A stretch of DNA of 24,718 nt, taken from positions 1-24,718 of the IMG/VR virus record IMGVR_UViG_3300035181_001029; one strand, written 5' to 3'. Positions 13,602 to 22,515 of the stretch are shown here, one piece after another. Below the pieces are notes generated by a model that was not told where the DNA came from, ran no database searches, and saw only the letters and a list, made by a program, of their open reading frames with translations. A program made the position numbers and the translations under genes. Position 1 is the stretch's first letter. Each line of letters begins with the position of its first letter. Source of the stretch: a virus.

Positions 13602-14388
13602 AAATAATCCTGCATTGAAATATCTTGAAAATGGAATACCAAGATATTTTCCAATATATAAATCAGACGAAGAGTTTTTTTCACATAATTTAAAATCATT
13701 GAAAGTAACTTTTAATGCAATATACCCATACGTTAAAAACGAAATAAATCAAGTCACTGATTGTTTTGAAAAAGCTACAATGAAATCAATACAGCAACTA
13801 AACAAATTACTAATTGATATAAGTGACAATGAGGAATTATTAATCAATTCAACTTTTATTTTTAAAGAATACACTTGTTTTTTATATTATAAAACAACAG
13901 CAACAAGTGAAGCTATTTTTAGTAGATTATTTGTATTTAACAAACACGGTATGCCTATATGTTATCACCATTCACAACCAGATATATCTGAAAAAAATAC
14001 TTCCGATTTATTTACATGGTTTTCAAATTCAATTATTCCAAAGATAGATGAAGAATTAATAAACAATTCATTAAATCAAATTCTTGCAAGGTGTATTTTT
14101 ACACACTTATTCAAAAAATATGCTAAAGTTGAAACAAAAATAATTCCTGCAAATACCCATACAAAAGGTATTAATTGTAAATATATAAATGATACTAAAA
14201 GTAATATTACTATATTAGATTCAAAATGGTTTACTGATTTGGTAAATTCAAATAGTTTCAGCGTTCGTGGACATTTCAGATTACAGCCTAAAAAGAAAGA
14301 TGGAGAATGGACTAAGGAATTGATTTGGATTAATGATTTTATTAAAAATGGGTATCATAGACAAGCTAAAATTAATACAGTTGTTTAA
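13585..14388 (+). CDS. Unrecognised 267-residue protein with a GHxRxQP C-terminal motif
   Basis: A mixed alpha/beta protein. Residues 1-~165 include helical, Asn/Lys-rich segments and a central part with FTWFSNSIIPKIDEELIN. The C-terminal ~70 residues are distinct: KIIPANTHTKGINCKYIND, then VRGHFRLQPKKKDG, then ELIWINDFIKNGYHRQAK. The G-H-x-R-x-Q-P followed by a [LI]-x-WI-x2-F-x2-G segment is one I have seen at the end of many uncharacterised proteins on phages and other mobile elements; its function is not known to me. The gene overlaps its upstream partner by 17 bases, is followed by a strong terminator, and is absent from any normal late phage gene set, so it is a candidate cargo gene such as superinfection exclusion or anti-defence. 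Confidence 0.7.
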   Translation: MKISYRNNPALKYLENGIPRYFPIYKSDEEFFSHNLKSLKVTFNAIYPYVKNEINQVTDCFEKATMKSIQQLNKLLIDISDNEELLINSTFIFKEYTCFLYYKTTATSEAIFSRLFVFNKHGMPICYHHSQPDISEKNTSDLFTWFSNSIIPKIDEELINNSLNQILARCIFTHLFKKYAKVETKIIPANTHTKGINCKYINDTKSNITILDSKWFTDLVNSNSFSVRGHFRLQPKKKDGEWTKELIWINDFIKNGYHRQAKINTVV

Positions 14389-14413
14389 TGAAATGTTAAA
14401 CAACAAAAAAAGC

Positions 14414-14447
14414 AAAACCCGCTATCTTCACAGACTGCGGGTTTTTT
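14414..14447. terminator. Bidirectional terminator between the island and the tape measure gene
   Basis: AAAACCCGC (14414-14422) and GCGGGTTTT (14437-14445) give a perfect 9-bp stem with a 14-base loop. T runs follow on both strands: TTTTTT on plus, and TTTTGCTTTTTTT on minus. It lies between the convergent stops at 14388 and 14468 and should end both transcripts. This would uncouple late block 1 from late block 2. Confidence 0.85.
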
Positions 14448-14467
14448 GTCGAAAAATGGAAAAATAA

Positions 14468-17400
14468 TTATAGCGAGTTTGTTTGTTTAACTTGAACTTT
14501 ATTAGAAATTGAGGATGTTACATCATCAATTACTAAAACTTGTTGAACAGGATTAGCTTTTAATGCTGTATTCATTGCCGTTGTTGTTGCTGTTTGTTGT
14601 GTCTCTCCGCTTGTTCGAGCAACAAGAGAACCTGTTACGGATGAAGGAACTGATGGTACTGAACCTCCTACGATTCCACCTCCACCGCCACCTCCTGGTA
14701 TTGGCGTTGCCAAAATAGTGGCTAATTCAAGAGCACCAGTCAATCCCGCAAAAATTGCTCCTGGTACTCCTGCTACTGGTCCCAATTCTTGAAAAGATTT
14801 CATTATCGCACCCGCGGTTGAAATTACTACACCAATAGCGCTTAACTCCTTATTTCTGACTGCTGCTTCGTGTTCCAATTTAGCTTTTTTATCAGCAAGT
14901 TCTTTGTCTCCTTGTGCTACAAGTTTGTCGTATCTGTCTTTTGATATTAAACCACTTGCAAGTTGTTTGTCCAAATTTGCTTTTTGAGCATCTCTATTTT
15001 CAGTATCTTTTTGTAATTCACCATCCGAAAGAGCTTTTAAAAAGTCATTCATTTTCCCAGCGACATCCATTGCAGCATTAGCGAAATCCATGAATGCTTG
15101 CTGTTTTTTCTGTTGAGCATCTTGCCATGCTTTTACGTCCCTGTTATGTGCTTCTTCATTTATTGCTTCAATCATTTCAGCATTCCCTTTTGCTGCGTTT
15201 ATTTTGGCAACCCTTTCGTTTTCGATTTGGTCGTATGTTAATTGAAGTTCTTTGTCAATACTAATCCCTTTCACTGACAATTCATTATCAATATGCAATT
15301 TTTCAGCCTCTAAAGACATTTGCATATTTTGAGCTTCTGTAAGTGCTTTGTCGGTTGCGTATTTTTGGTCTAATAATTTTTGAGCCTTTAAATATTCTTC
15401 TTCAGATATTAAATCATTTTCATGCTTTAAATCTAACTGTTTTTGCTCATTATCATAATTTTCATCTAAGTCTGAAAGCTCTTCGGCAAATGTTGCTTGT
15501 CTTCCTGCTCTAATTTCCTTGTTTTTTAAATTATTTAATTCTATTTCAGCCTGCATATTTGAGATTTCAAGGTCAACTTTTTCCTTTATAACTTTCATCT
15601 CTTCCTGATTGGAAACAATAACAGCTTTTTTTCTGTCATTAATTAAAGTTAGAAAAAGAGCTTGTGCCTGTGTAGACAATCCGAGTTCTGTAAGCCTTGC
15701 CTGTAATACCTTCCCATCCGAAATCTGCATTAATTCGTTGAAGTCAATTATCTTTTTAGTTCCTTTTGTTGTTGAGTCTACATACTCTTGGAAAGATTGC
15801 TTTTGTTGTTCATAATTCAAATCATCGGCTTGTTTTATTTTCTCAATAATTGATAATTTTTCGTCTAAACTTAACTTTTCGTTTTTTAACTTATCATCAA
15901 GTATTAATTTAGATTGTTCTGCTGCATTTTTTTCTGCTGTTATTTGGTCGGTTAATAACTGTAAAAATAACTTATCTTTTTTTGCTTGAGCAGTAGTAAT
16001 TGTTACATTATATTCACCCCGTATTTTAATCAATTCAGCCAATGCGTCAGCGTAAGTCTTTCTTGTTGCCATCATCGCATCCCCTGTTTGTTTTTGTTCT
16101 AAATCAAGCGATGCCTTTGCAATTGCAGCTTTTCGCGTTGCCAAATCAAGTTTTATCTTTAATTGCTCATCTTCATTTTTTATCAATCCATTTATCGCAT
16201 CTTCTCGCTCTTTTGCAGATAGGCTTTGACCGGCTTTCCCTAATATCACCTTATATTCTGCTGCTTTTGCTTCGAGAGCCGCCAATGTAGTTACTGATTG
16301 TGTTTCTGCAATTTCGAGAGCTCTTTGCATATCTTTTATTTTTGCTTCCGATTTTGATACGTCTGTAATTGCATCCCCAAGTTGTTTAGCTTTTTCCGTT
16401 GTCTTTCCAATAACATCTTCAACCCCAGTTCCAAGTTGAAGCATTCCATTTGCCAAATCTTTCATTCCTTTTGAAAATTCACCATGTAGCAATTCACCTA
16501 TTGCATGAAATACCTCGCCAAAAGATTTAAACCTATTTAATAGGTTTTCCTCAATAGCTTTACCGATTTTTGTCATTAAATCAGGGAAACTTTTTATTCC
16601 TGAAGCAAAATCAATAACTCCCTGTACCGTTTTCGCAATGAAACCAGCAAGTTCTTTGAAAATAGCGCCCATTACAGCCAATGATTTACTCAGGAATTTA
16701 CTCCCCTCGTTCGTTTGAGTGAAATATGCTACAAGCGAACCCAATAAAACAACTATTGCTCCAATTCCAGTAGATGCCAACGCAACCTTGAATAATTTCA
16801 TTGCTCCGCTACTTGCTTCTGTCGCTACTGTTGCGGCTTCAGTTGCTGCTGCTCTTGCTGCTTCGGCTTCTGTAGCCATTTCGTCAGTTGCTGTTCCTGC
16901 TTCGGTTGCTGCGGCTAATTCGGCTTCCTTTGCTGCGGCTACTTCTGCGGCTTCTGCTGCTGCTGCTTCAGCTTCTTTCTTTACAATTAATGCTTCTTTA
17001 TATTGCATGGTAGCATCCTTCACACTTTCAAATTTAGTACGCAAAGTAACCAATACTGCTTCTCCCTTGCTCGCCATTTCCCCAAAGATACCGGGCAACC
17101 CTTGCAATGCAATTCCATAATCACCAACACTTCGTTGGTTTTGTCCAATTGACTTATCAATTTCTTTTAATTGGTCTGATAATGCTTTGGCTTCTTTTTG
17201 AGCTTCAATTGTCCTTACATTATTAACCCCATAAGCTGCAGCCATATCCTTAGCCTTAATCGCTGCTTCCGAATACCTTTGATTTAACAAAGCATAAGCA
17301 CCAGTAGTTTCACCTGTATCTTTTTTTAATGCAGTTAAAACATTTTGATTTGCAGATAGTTGTTTATTGAGTTGTTTAAGGTTAGATTCTGCGTTGATGT

Positions 17401-17572
17401 ATTCCGATGTCATCTTCGCTTCAACCAATTCAGCTCCTTCTTTCCCTTTAGTAAGCTCGTCAATAGCTTGCTTTTGGGCATTAATGGCAGTTTTTAAATC
17501 TTGTTGTCGTTTTAATGCTTCAGCGGAATCTATTTTTACGGTGATTAGTACTTCCTGCGTTTCAGTAGCCAT
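14468..17572 (-). CDS. Tail tape measure protein
   Basis: A 1034-residue protein. Residues 1-~200 are coiled-coil-like (LKQLNKQLSANQNVLTALKK). Residues 201-256 are a run of Ala/Glu/Thr repeats, encoded by near-repetitive GCN codons. A hydrophobic segment follows at ~262-284 (ALASTGIGAIVVLLGSLVAY), with an amphipathic segment after it, then long coiled coils and a second hydrophobic, Gly-rich C-terminal zone (GGGGGGGIVGGSV). This layout of long helical rod plus one or two membrane-active stretches is typical of siphovirus tape measure proteins, which set tail length and may assist DNA entry. By the usual ~1.5 angstrom per residue rule the tail would be roughly 150 nm, an estimate only. It is the last gene of late block 1. 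Confidence 0.9.
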   Translation of the reverse strand: MATETQEVLITVKIDSAEALKRQQDLKTAINAQKQAIDELTKGKEGAELVEAKMTSEYINAESNLKQLNKQLSANQNVLTALKKDTGETTGAYALLNQRYSEAAIKAKDMAAAYGVNNVRTIEAQKEAKALSDQLKEIDKSIGQNQRSVGDYGIALQGLPGIFGEMASKGEAVLVTLRTKFESVKDATMQYKEALIVKKEAEAAAAEAAEVAAAKEAELAAATEAGTATDEMATEAEAARAAATEAATVATEASSGAMKLFKVALASTGIGAIVVLLGSLVAYFTQTNEGSKFLSKSLAVMGAIFKELAGFIAKTVQGVIDFASGIKSFPDLMTKIGKAIEENLLNRFKSFGEVFHAIGELLHGEFSKGMKDLANGMLQLGTGVEDVIGKTTEKAKQLGDAITDVSKSEAKIKDMQRALEIAETQSVTTLAALEAKAAEYKVILGKAGQSLSAKEREDAINGLIKNEDEQLKIKLDLATRKAAIAKASLDLEQKQTGDAMMATRKTYADALAELIKIRGEYNVTITTAQAKKDKLFLQLLTDQITAEKNAAEQSKLILDDKLKNEKLSLDEKLSIIEKIKQADDLNYEQQKQSFQEYVDSTTKGTKKIIDFNELMQISDGKVLQARLTELGLSTQAQALFLTLINDRKKAVIVSNQEEMKVIKEKVDLEISNMQAEIELNNLKNKEIRAGRQATFAEELSDLDENYDNEQKQLDLKHENDLISEEEYLKAQKLLDQKYATDKALTEAQNMQMSLEAEKLHIDNELSVKGISIDKELQLTYDQIENERVAKINAAKGNAEMIEAINEEAHNRDVKAWQDAQQKKQQAFMDFANAAMDVAGKMNDFLKALSDGELQKDTENRDAQKANLDKQLASGLISKDRYDKLVAQGDKELADKKAKLEHEAAVRNKELSAIGVVISTAGAIMKSFQELGPVAGVPGAIFAGLTGALELATILATPIPGGGGGGGIVGGSVPSVPSSVTGSLVARTSGETQQTATTTAMNTALKANPVQQVLVIDDVTSSISNKVQVKQTNSL

Positions 17573-17739
17573 TGTATTTTGTATATAAAGTTAATAAATT
17601 TCTTTGTCTTTGAAAGTGATTTCATTTTTTCTCTACCTGCAATAAGCATTTCCTGCTTTGCTTTGTTATATTCTTTGCTTTCAAGTCCGAATTCGGCGGC
17701 AACGTTCCTGCAATTCTCTATTGATTCCTCGTACGTCAT
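17545..17739 (-). CDS. Small basic protein between the hub-like gene and tape measure
   Basis: A 64-residue helical protein beginning MTYEESIENCRNVAAEFG and ending in the very basic KIQWLLKRRKY. Its start overlaps the stop of the preceding gene (ATGA) and its 3' end overlaps the tape measure start by 28 bases, so it is coupled on both sides and very likely real. A tail-assembly chaperone or minor tail role is suggested by its place just before the tape measure, but there is no recognisable family and no slippery-site frameshift was seen. Confidence 0.6.
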   Translation of the reverse strand: MTYEESIENCRNVAAEFGLESKEYNKAKQEMLIAGREKMKSLSKTKKFINFIYKIQWLLKRRKY

Positions 17740-19043
17740 ATTTTTATCAGTTTTAGAACGGAATTCCCAGTTGTTAAATTGTATTTCATATCGTCAACCC
17801 AATATCTTCCACCTAATTTTACAGATTTAATCACTCTATCATTCATTATCGTATCGGCTGTCAACGGGTCAATGTAACCTGTTGCCGAAAGTATTACAGG
17901 ATTGGCAAATATTGGATTCAAAATAGTAGAATAGTATCCTGACATTGTCAATATGGCAGCGTTGTAAGAGTAAATATTATATGTTGTACCATTAAAAATA
18001 AACGGGTATGAACCACCAACCGCCTTGTATATTTGCAAATCCTGAACGCTCGATGTATCATATAATTTTGGACTTGTACCATATGCTAATGGAACTGATA
18101 TTCCCAACTTTAATACGTCCTTATTCCCAACTCCATCAGCAATGAAAGTATCTGACCCGAATAATGGGCTAACAGAACTATCCTTCAATTCATATACAAT
18201 GTTATTTTGATTTAAATACCCTGAATATATCGTTTTTTTGAATGATAATGTTTCGATATTTATACCTGATGGAAATGTTACCTTGTTAATAGTAATTGTT
18301 CTACCATTAATTTTCACATCACACATAAAAAGTTGTGATATTGCCTTTAATAGTGTTGATACAGAAATCAAATTGGGAACTGTTGTTTTGTGCTGCGTTA
18401 CATTTATTTGATAATACCCACCACTTATTTGCACATATGTATAAGTTCTACTTAAATATGGTAAAATCATAAAAAGAGCATTAAAGTCAGTATCATCAAA
18501 TAAAGTTCCGTTGAAAGTTATATTGTATTTTGTTGAAAATAAGTTCAATAAATTAAATAATAATGACCCTGAATCTGAATATGTATAAGTAACAGGTCTG
18601 AATGATTCAAATTGTGTATCTGCATCATTTGAAGCATATACTTGCTGTAGTTCACTTATATTTGTTGCATAAGTTTCCCATGTTTTCCCATCGTCGAAAA
18701 GTGTGTCAATTGTAGTTGAAGATAATAAGTCGAGGACACCATTATCATAAACAACCTCACAATTATAATCACCAGTGAACTCCTTTACTTTTAATGTTGC
18801 CGATTTTTGAAATAGTCCTTTTGTTATTACAACATTAATAGATGGTCTATTGTTCCGTGTTGGATGGCTCGCAAACGCAAATATAGCTTCATTATTTGCC
18901 GTTCTCGGTAGCTTGAATGAATTAGTATAACTTACTGTTCTATCGGCTAAATTGAGCAAAGAAATCCCGCCCATATTTACCTCAATAGTTTCGTTCGGGT
19001 ACAAGTCAAAACGCTGTCCTGATATTGTAGTTATACTAAGCAT
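17736..19043 (-). CDS. Tail protein, probable distal tail / baseplate hub
   Basis: A 435-residue beta-rich protein starting MLSITTISGQRFDLYPNETIEV. The segment SYTNSFKLPRTANNEAIFAF, followed by RPSINVVITKGLFQKSATLKV, is the block I associate with Bacteroidetes siphovirus tail proteins of the hub/gp44 type. The rest alternates strands with a helical insert (SVSTLLKAISQLFMCDVKINGRTITI). It would sit at the tail tip and help form the DNA channel. It overlaps its upstream neighbour by 8 bases. It lies before the tape measure in transcription order, whereas hub-type genes usually follow it. Confidence 0.65.
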   Translation of the reverse strand: MLSITTISGQRFDLYPNETIEVNMGGISLLNLADRTVSYTNSFKLPRTANNEAIFAFASHPTRNNRPSINVVITKGLFQKSATLKVKEFTGDYNCEVVYDNGVLDLLSSTTIDTLFDDGKTWETYATNISELQQVYASNDADTQFESFRPVTYTYSDSGSLLFNLLNLFSTKYNITFNGTLFDDTDFNALFMILPYLSRTYTYVQISGGYYQINVTQHKTTVPNLISVSTLLKAISQLFMCDVKINGRTITINKVTFPSGINIETLSFKKTIYSGYLNQNNIVYELKDSSVSPLFGSDTFIADGVGNKDVLKLGISVPLAYGTSPKLYDTSSVQDLQIYKAVGGSYPFIFNGTTYNIYSYNAAILTMSGYYSTILNPIFANPVILSATGYIDPLTADTIMNDRVIKSVKLGGRYWVDDMKYNLTTGNSVLKLIKI

Positions 19044-19878
19044 TTTCTTTTGTTTCTAATGTTATACTGAAATGTAAGTTCTGCCGATTAGCTGCGGTTG
19101 TATCGCTGATTGATTTAACACGATAAACTCTTCCGTCAAAGATGATCCGTTTGCTTCGTTGTATCTCTGTTAAATATCCGAAATGTATAGAATCGACTGC
19201 AACCGTATCAAATGATAATTCACTTGTTGTTTCGCTATCAAGGTCGTAACTGCTCATTACTGCATCAGCATTACGAGTGGCATAATAATCAACTTCATTT
19301 GAATTATTTGTATTTATTTTTTGTGATATTAGCCTGAAATTCCAAAAACTCCAACCTCCCTCTGAATTAATCCATGCTATTTCAGAACCAGTAATGTTAC
19401 GATAAATTTTATCTGTTTTACCTGTTAAGATAGAAAAACTTCCATCTCCATCATACCAACTATATTTTCCGTTGTGATATTTTGGTATAGTATTTACAAA
19501 AGACATTCCACCTGAAACACCACGTTTCGGATAGCCAAAACAAAGATAATAATCAGATAATGTACTTGATGCTAATGTTTCACTACCAGTTGAGTCATAA
19601 ACATTAATAATTGGTGTTACAGTTTTTGTTAATACGGTAACAGTTACAGAAGTCGGAGGATTACCAATTAATGAACGTAGCATATCACCCATATCAATAA
19701 CCCAACTGTCTAATGTTATATTGATACAACGGAATGAGAAGCCACCGATTGATACTTCACAATAATATCCAGATGGTGCACCTGCAACATCGAACGAAAT
19801 AGCATTCGGTGCGAAAGCCGATACAAGCGTTATTCCGTCATAATCTAATCCTTTTACATTATTAATTGTTACCGCCAT
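19036..19878 (-). CDS. Virion structural protein, probably tail
   Basis: A 280-residue beta-rich protein starting MAVTINNVKGLDYDG. It has a strand-rich N-terminal domain, a middle part with GYPKRGVSGGMSFVNTIPKYHNG, Trp/Tyr-rich strands (GGWSFWNFRLIS) and a C-terminal GRVYRVKSISDTTAANRQNLHFSITLETKE. No enzyme motif. It sits between the neck protein and the hub-like protein, with 8-10 base overlaps to both. It resembles distal-tail-type proteins by position and composition, but I cannot assign it firmly. A tail tube role is less likely because of its size. Confidence 0.6.
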   Translation of the reverse strand: MAVTINNVKGLDYDGITLVSAFAPNAISFDVAGAPSGYYCEVSIGGFSFRCINITLDSWVIDMGDMLRSLIGNPPTSVTVTVLTKTVTPIINVYDSTGSETLASSTLSDYYLCFGYPKRGVSGGMSFVNTIPKYHNGKYSWYDGDGSFSILTGKTDKIYRNITGSEIAWINSEGGWSFWNFRLISQKINTNNSNEVDYYATRNADAVMSSYDLDSETTSELSFDTVAVDSIHFGYLTEIQRSKRIIFDGRVYRVKSISDTTAANRQNLHFSITLETKENA

Positions 19879-20357
19879 TGTTCAAAGATTTGTTTAGTTA
19901 TTTGTGAAGTTTCTGTCAAGTATAATCTACCAATTTCGTTTTTTAGATTGTCTATTGATTCGGGAGTGAAAGTGTCAGTTAATAGTCGTCCGTCGTTCCC
20001 AAATTTATTGGGAATAGACCACCCTTTTTTTGCTATATTGTAAGCAATTGCAAAACCTAACCCAAATGAGCCATCTCCAACTCCTTTTACAATTGCCCAT
20101 TGTTGCATTACAGGTGCAAAACCAATAGCCCACCTTCGTAATGCTACCGGACTGTTTGCCGTATTTGGTCTTCTCCCGTAAATGGTACCACCGATATATT
20201 TGTTTCCTCGTATTTCGGTTGAATTGTCAGTAATGGTATGCTCTATACTTTCACCAAAATTTCCGCTTGCCTTTATATTCTTTTTCGCGTAGTTATCACG
20301 AAGCACCTTTTCACGGTCTAAAGTCCATTTGGTTAATATTTCATTTATTGTGCCCAT
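19869..20357 (-). CDS. Neck / tail-completion protein (HK97 gp10-like by context)
   Basis: A 162-residue protein with an N-terminal helix (MGTINEILTKWTLDREKVLRDNYAKK), a strand region, and a middle segment YIGGTIYGRRPNTANSPVALRRW. It has Gly-rich AIAYNIAKKGWSIP and a C-terminal helix. The pattern of I-A-x2-I-A-x-KG-x2-IP before a C-terminal helix is one I associate with HK97 gp10-like head-tail joining proteins in Bacteroidetes phages. It overlaps both neighbours by 10-13 bases, in a neck/tail-completion cluster directly after the terminase genes. Confidence 0.6.
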   Translation of the reverse strand: MGTINEILTKWTLDREKVLRDNYAKKNIKASGNFGESIEHTITDNSTEIRGNKYIGGTIYGRRPNTANSPVALRRWAIGFAPVMQQWAIVKGVGDGSFGLGFAIAYNIAKKGWSIPNKFGNDGRLLTDTFTPESIDNLKNEIGRLYLTETSQITKQIFEQWR

Positions 20358-20797
20358 GTGTTAATAATTATATCACAACTAACCCCATCCAAATTTGCTG
20401 CTAAGAAATCTCTAACCGGGACAACATCACCGTTTAAAGTCAATTGAACCAATCCTGTACACCATTCGTTACTATTAAGAAATTCCCACATCTTCTGTTT
20501 TAGTGGGAAAATTCGAGCCGTGTATTTTTGTTGGTACGTTTCGGAAATTGAACTAATCGTGTCAGCTTCAAACTTACGACAAAGGAATAAACCAACCTTA
20601 TTATTTATCTCACCGTTAAATTGATTAGATTCCTGAACAGGTGTAAAACCATCGTCCCTGATGTAAAGTATTGGGCTTCCATCAGTAATGTCCATTTGAT
20701 TTACTAAAATACTTAGCTCGTTTAAGTCCTTTGCCAGTATTGGCTGCATGCCATTTGCAACTGCAACTTCCTTGATTATTTGTATTACATCTATCAT
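20345..20797 (-). CDS. Probable tail-completion / tail-terminator-like protein
   Basis: A 150-residue alpha/beta protein with an N-terminal helix (MIDVIQIIKEVAVANG), strand GSPILYIRDDG, then GLFLCRKFEADTISS, a helix (ARIFPLKQKMWEFLNSNEW) and C-terminal strands. Size, alpha/beta alternation and position between the neck protein and an upstream small gene fit a tail terminator (gpU/gp17-like), but this is a context inference only. It is linked to its upstream gene by an ATGA overlap at 20794-20797. Confidence 0.5.
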   Translation of the reverse strand: MIDVIQIIKEVAVANGMQPILAKDLNELSILVNQMDITDGSPILYIRDDGFTPVQESNQFNGEINNKVGLFLCRKFEADTISSISETYQQKYTARIFPLKQKMWEFLNSNEWCTGLVQLTLNGDVVPVRDFLAANLDGVSCDIIINTWAQ

Positions 20798-21312
20798 GTC
20801 GATTTCAAAATTAAATTATTGTATTCGTTACTCTTAACATCATAACTATATGCTGCAAAACAAGTTTCCCAACTAACATTGAGAACATCGTTGTAACTCA
20901 TATTAAGTAATTCGGTTAGTCGAAGCGTTTGTGGAACTGCTCCAAACATGGAAAATCCTCCAACTTCATTCAATGCCTGTTCCTGCTTCGGAGTCAATTG
21001 CGTTGTCCATTGTTCGGATTCAATTTTTGAGATTTCATTTATTGAATTGCGAACCCCTAAAAAATTACTGAACACTACATGTGCCGGACTATATTCTTTT
21101 AAGTTTGCACCCTCTTTTTTCGCTATTTCAAGAATATCATTAAAAGTAATTTCACCACTCAACAAATCCTGAACTTCCTTTACTTTCCCCCACGTCCACT
21201 TTTGACAATTGACTTCGACATGGGTTAAACACATATAAACCTCCTGCATTTCATTCCGATAATCTTCTTGGAGTGAAAGGAACTGTAAATATGTAAGGTC
21301 GTATATTTCCAT
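20794..21312 (-). CDS. Late structural or assembly protein, unknown
   Basis: A 172-residue mostly helical protein starting MEIYDLTYLQFLSLQEDYRN. The middle has WTWGKVKEVQDLLSGEITFNDILEIAKKEG, and the C-terminal half has TPKQEQALNEVGGFSMFGAVPQTLRLTELLNMSYNDVLNVSWE. The acidic, helical character and segment LTELLNMSYNDVL-x3-WE resemble phage tail-assembly chaperone or adaptor proteins, though I cannot name a family. The gene lies 3 bases after the large terminase and overlaps the next gene by 4 bases. Confidence 0.55.
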   Translation of the reverse strand: MEIYDLTYLQFLSLQEDYRNEMQEVYMCLTHVEVNCQKWTWGKVKEVQDLLSGEITFNDILEIAKKEGANLKEYSPAHVVFSNFLGVRNSINEISKIESEQWTTQLTPKQEQALNEVGGFSMFGAVPQTLRLTELLNMSYNDVLNVSWETCFAAYSYDVKSNEYNNLILKST

Positions 21313-21315
21313 TTC

Positions 21316-22515
21316 TTAAAATGTTGCGGATGTGTTTACTCTGTTTACTTTTTGTAGAAGCCTATTTAATGCTACATATCTAACAGCATCTAATGCATGA
21401 TTGAAATCATCAATAGGCTCATTTGTTGCTAAACCATTTTTATCTACTTTCCATTTGTATGACAATAGCTCTTTTTTTAAATTAGTTGACCGACTTGTTA
21501 TGTTTATTTTATACCGCTTCAACACATCAATGCCTCCACGAATGGAGTCAGAACCTTTGTTAGCACCCTCAATTCTAAATCGCTTTGATTTTATTTCTGC
21601 AATACTTTTTGGTTCTGCACTATCAGCAATAATATCAACTCTAAATAAATCATTATCTATTAATGATTGAATTATGTCAGAATTAAGCATTCCAGTTTTA
21701 TATTCAAGCTCATCAAGCCATATCTCCCCATTTGAAATCCTAAAATCAATTATAGTTGTAGGGTCGTTTGTAAATCCAAAATCCAACCCTATCCATCTAT
21801 TTTTAAAGTCAACAGGCATTTCATCGACTACATTCCAATTATTATATATTAAACCCTCTATTTTCCCAGTTAATCCACGTGCATATACTTTGAATAATTC
21901 AGGGTCTTTTATAGATTCAATCCTATCATGTTCATCTTGACTTAAATACGGATTATTCCTGTGGTCTGAAATTATAGACTTTAAATCCTTACTATCAATT
22001 TCATGTGCCCAAAACCTAAATGTAGGATTATAATCAAGTATTATTTTTTTTCTTGTCCTTATTGAAAGCTGCCAATAGATTAAATAATTAATTCCGTTTG
22101 CTTCGTTAACAAAAAGGTAATCTCTTTTACCTGATTTTGCATCTTGCTCATCTGCAAATGAGCTAAACTCAATTATAGAACCGTTATTACAAGTAAATAC
22201 TCTATCAGTTTCATTCGGCTTATTAAAATGTTGTTGATATATTTCACTTTCATAGTATATTCTTTTTGCATCTCTAAATGCTCCTTTCTTTAAGTTTGGA
22301 ACATCCTGACCAACAACCGTTATAACTTGATTTGGTTGCTCTATTGCTAAACAAAAAAGAACATCCAATGCTGTATATGTTTTTCCACTTGAAGTTCCAC
22401 CTTGTAGCCTTATAATACGCTCCTTTGCATAATATATTTCATAAAACAAAGGGGGTTTTTCAATCAATAACTTCTGATTCATTTTTTGCAAATGTTTGTT
22501 TTGCTCTTTCATCAA
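21316..22515 (-). CDS. terL: Terminase large subunit
   Basis: A 399-residue packaging motor. The ATPase domain has Walker A GGTSSGKT (39-46), adenine-side helix TALDVLFCLA, and Walker B-like YLFVNEAN with the catalytic Glu at 137. IILDYNP (158-164) is a further conserved region. The RNase H-like nuclease domain has D245 in GLDFGFTNDP, D298 in IIADSAEP and D376 in DDFNHALDAVRY, the expected acidic triad. The set is complete, so the enzyme should be active. It cuts and pumps phage DNA into the prohead through the portal. The chosen start overlaps terS by 56 bases; Met12 (22482) is an alternative with less overlap. Confidence 0.95.
   Translation of the reverse strand: MMKEQNKHLQKMNQKLLIEKPPLFYEIYYAKERIIRLQGGTSSGKTYTALDVLFCLAIEQPNQVITVVGQDVPNLKKGAFRDAKRIYYESEIYQQHFNKPNETDRVFTCNNGSIIEFSSFADEQDAKSGKRDYLFVNEANGINYLIYWQLSIRTRKKIILDYNPTFRFWAHEIDSKDLKSIISDHRNNPYLSQDEHDRIESIKDPELFKVYARGLTGKIEGLIYNNWNVVDEMPVDFKNRWIGLDFGFTNDPTTIIDFRISNGEIWLDELEYKTGMLNSDIIQSLIDNDLFRVDIIADSAEPKSIAEIKSKRFRIEGANKGSDSIRGGIDVLKRYKINITSRSTNLKKELLSYKWKVDKNGLATNEPIDDFNHALDAVRYVALNRLLQKVNRVNTSATF

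Noticed and set aside
16719-17120. A 133-codon Ala-rich plus-strand frame
   Set aside because: It is the complement of the Ala/Glu-rich repeat of the tape measure protein. Repeated GCN/GCA codons leave the opposite strand open by composition.
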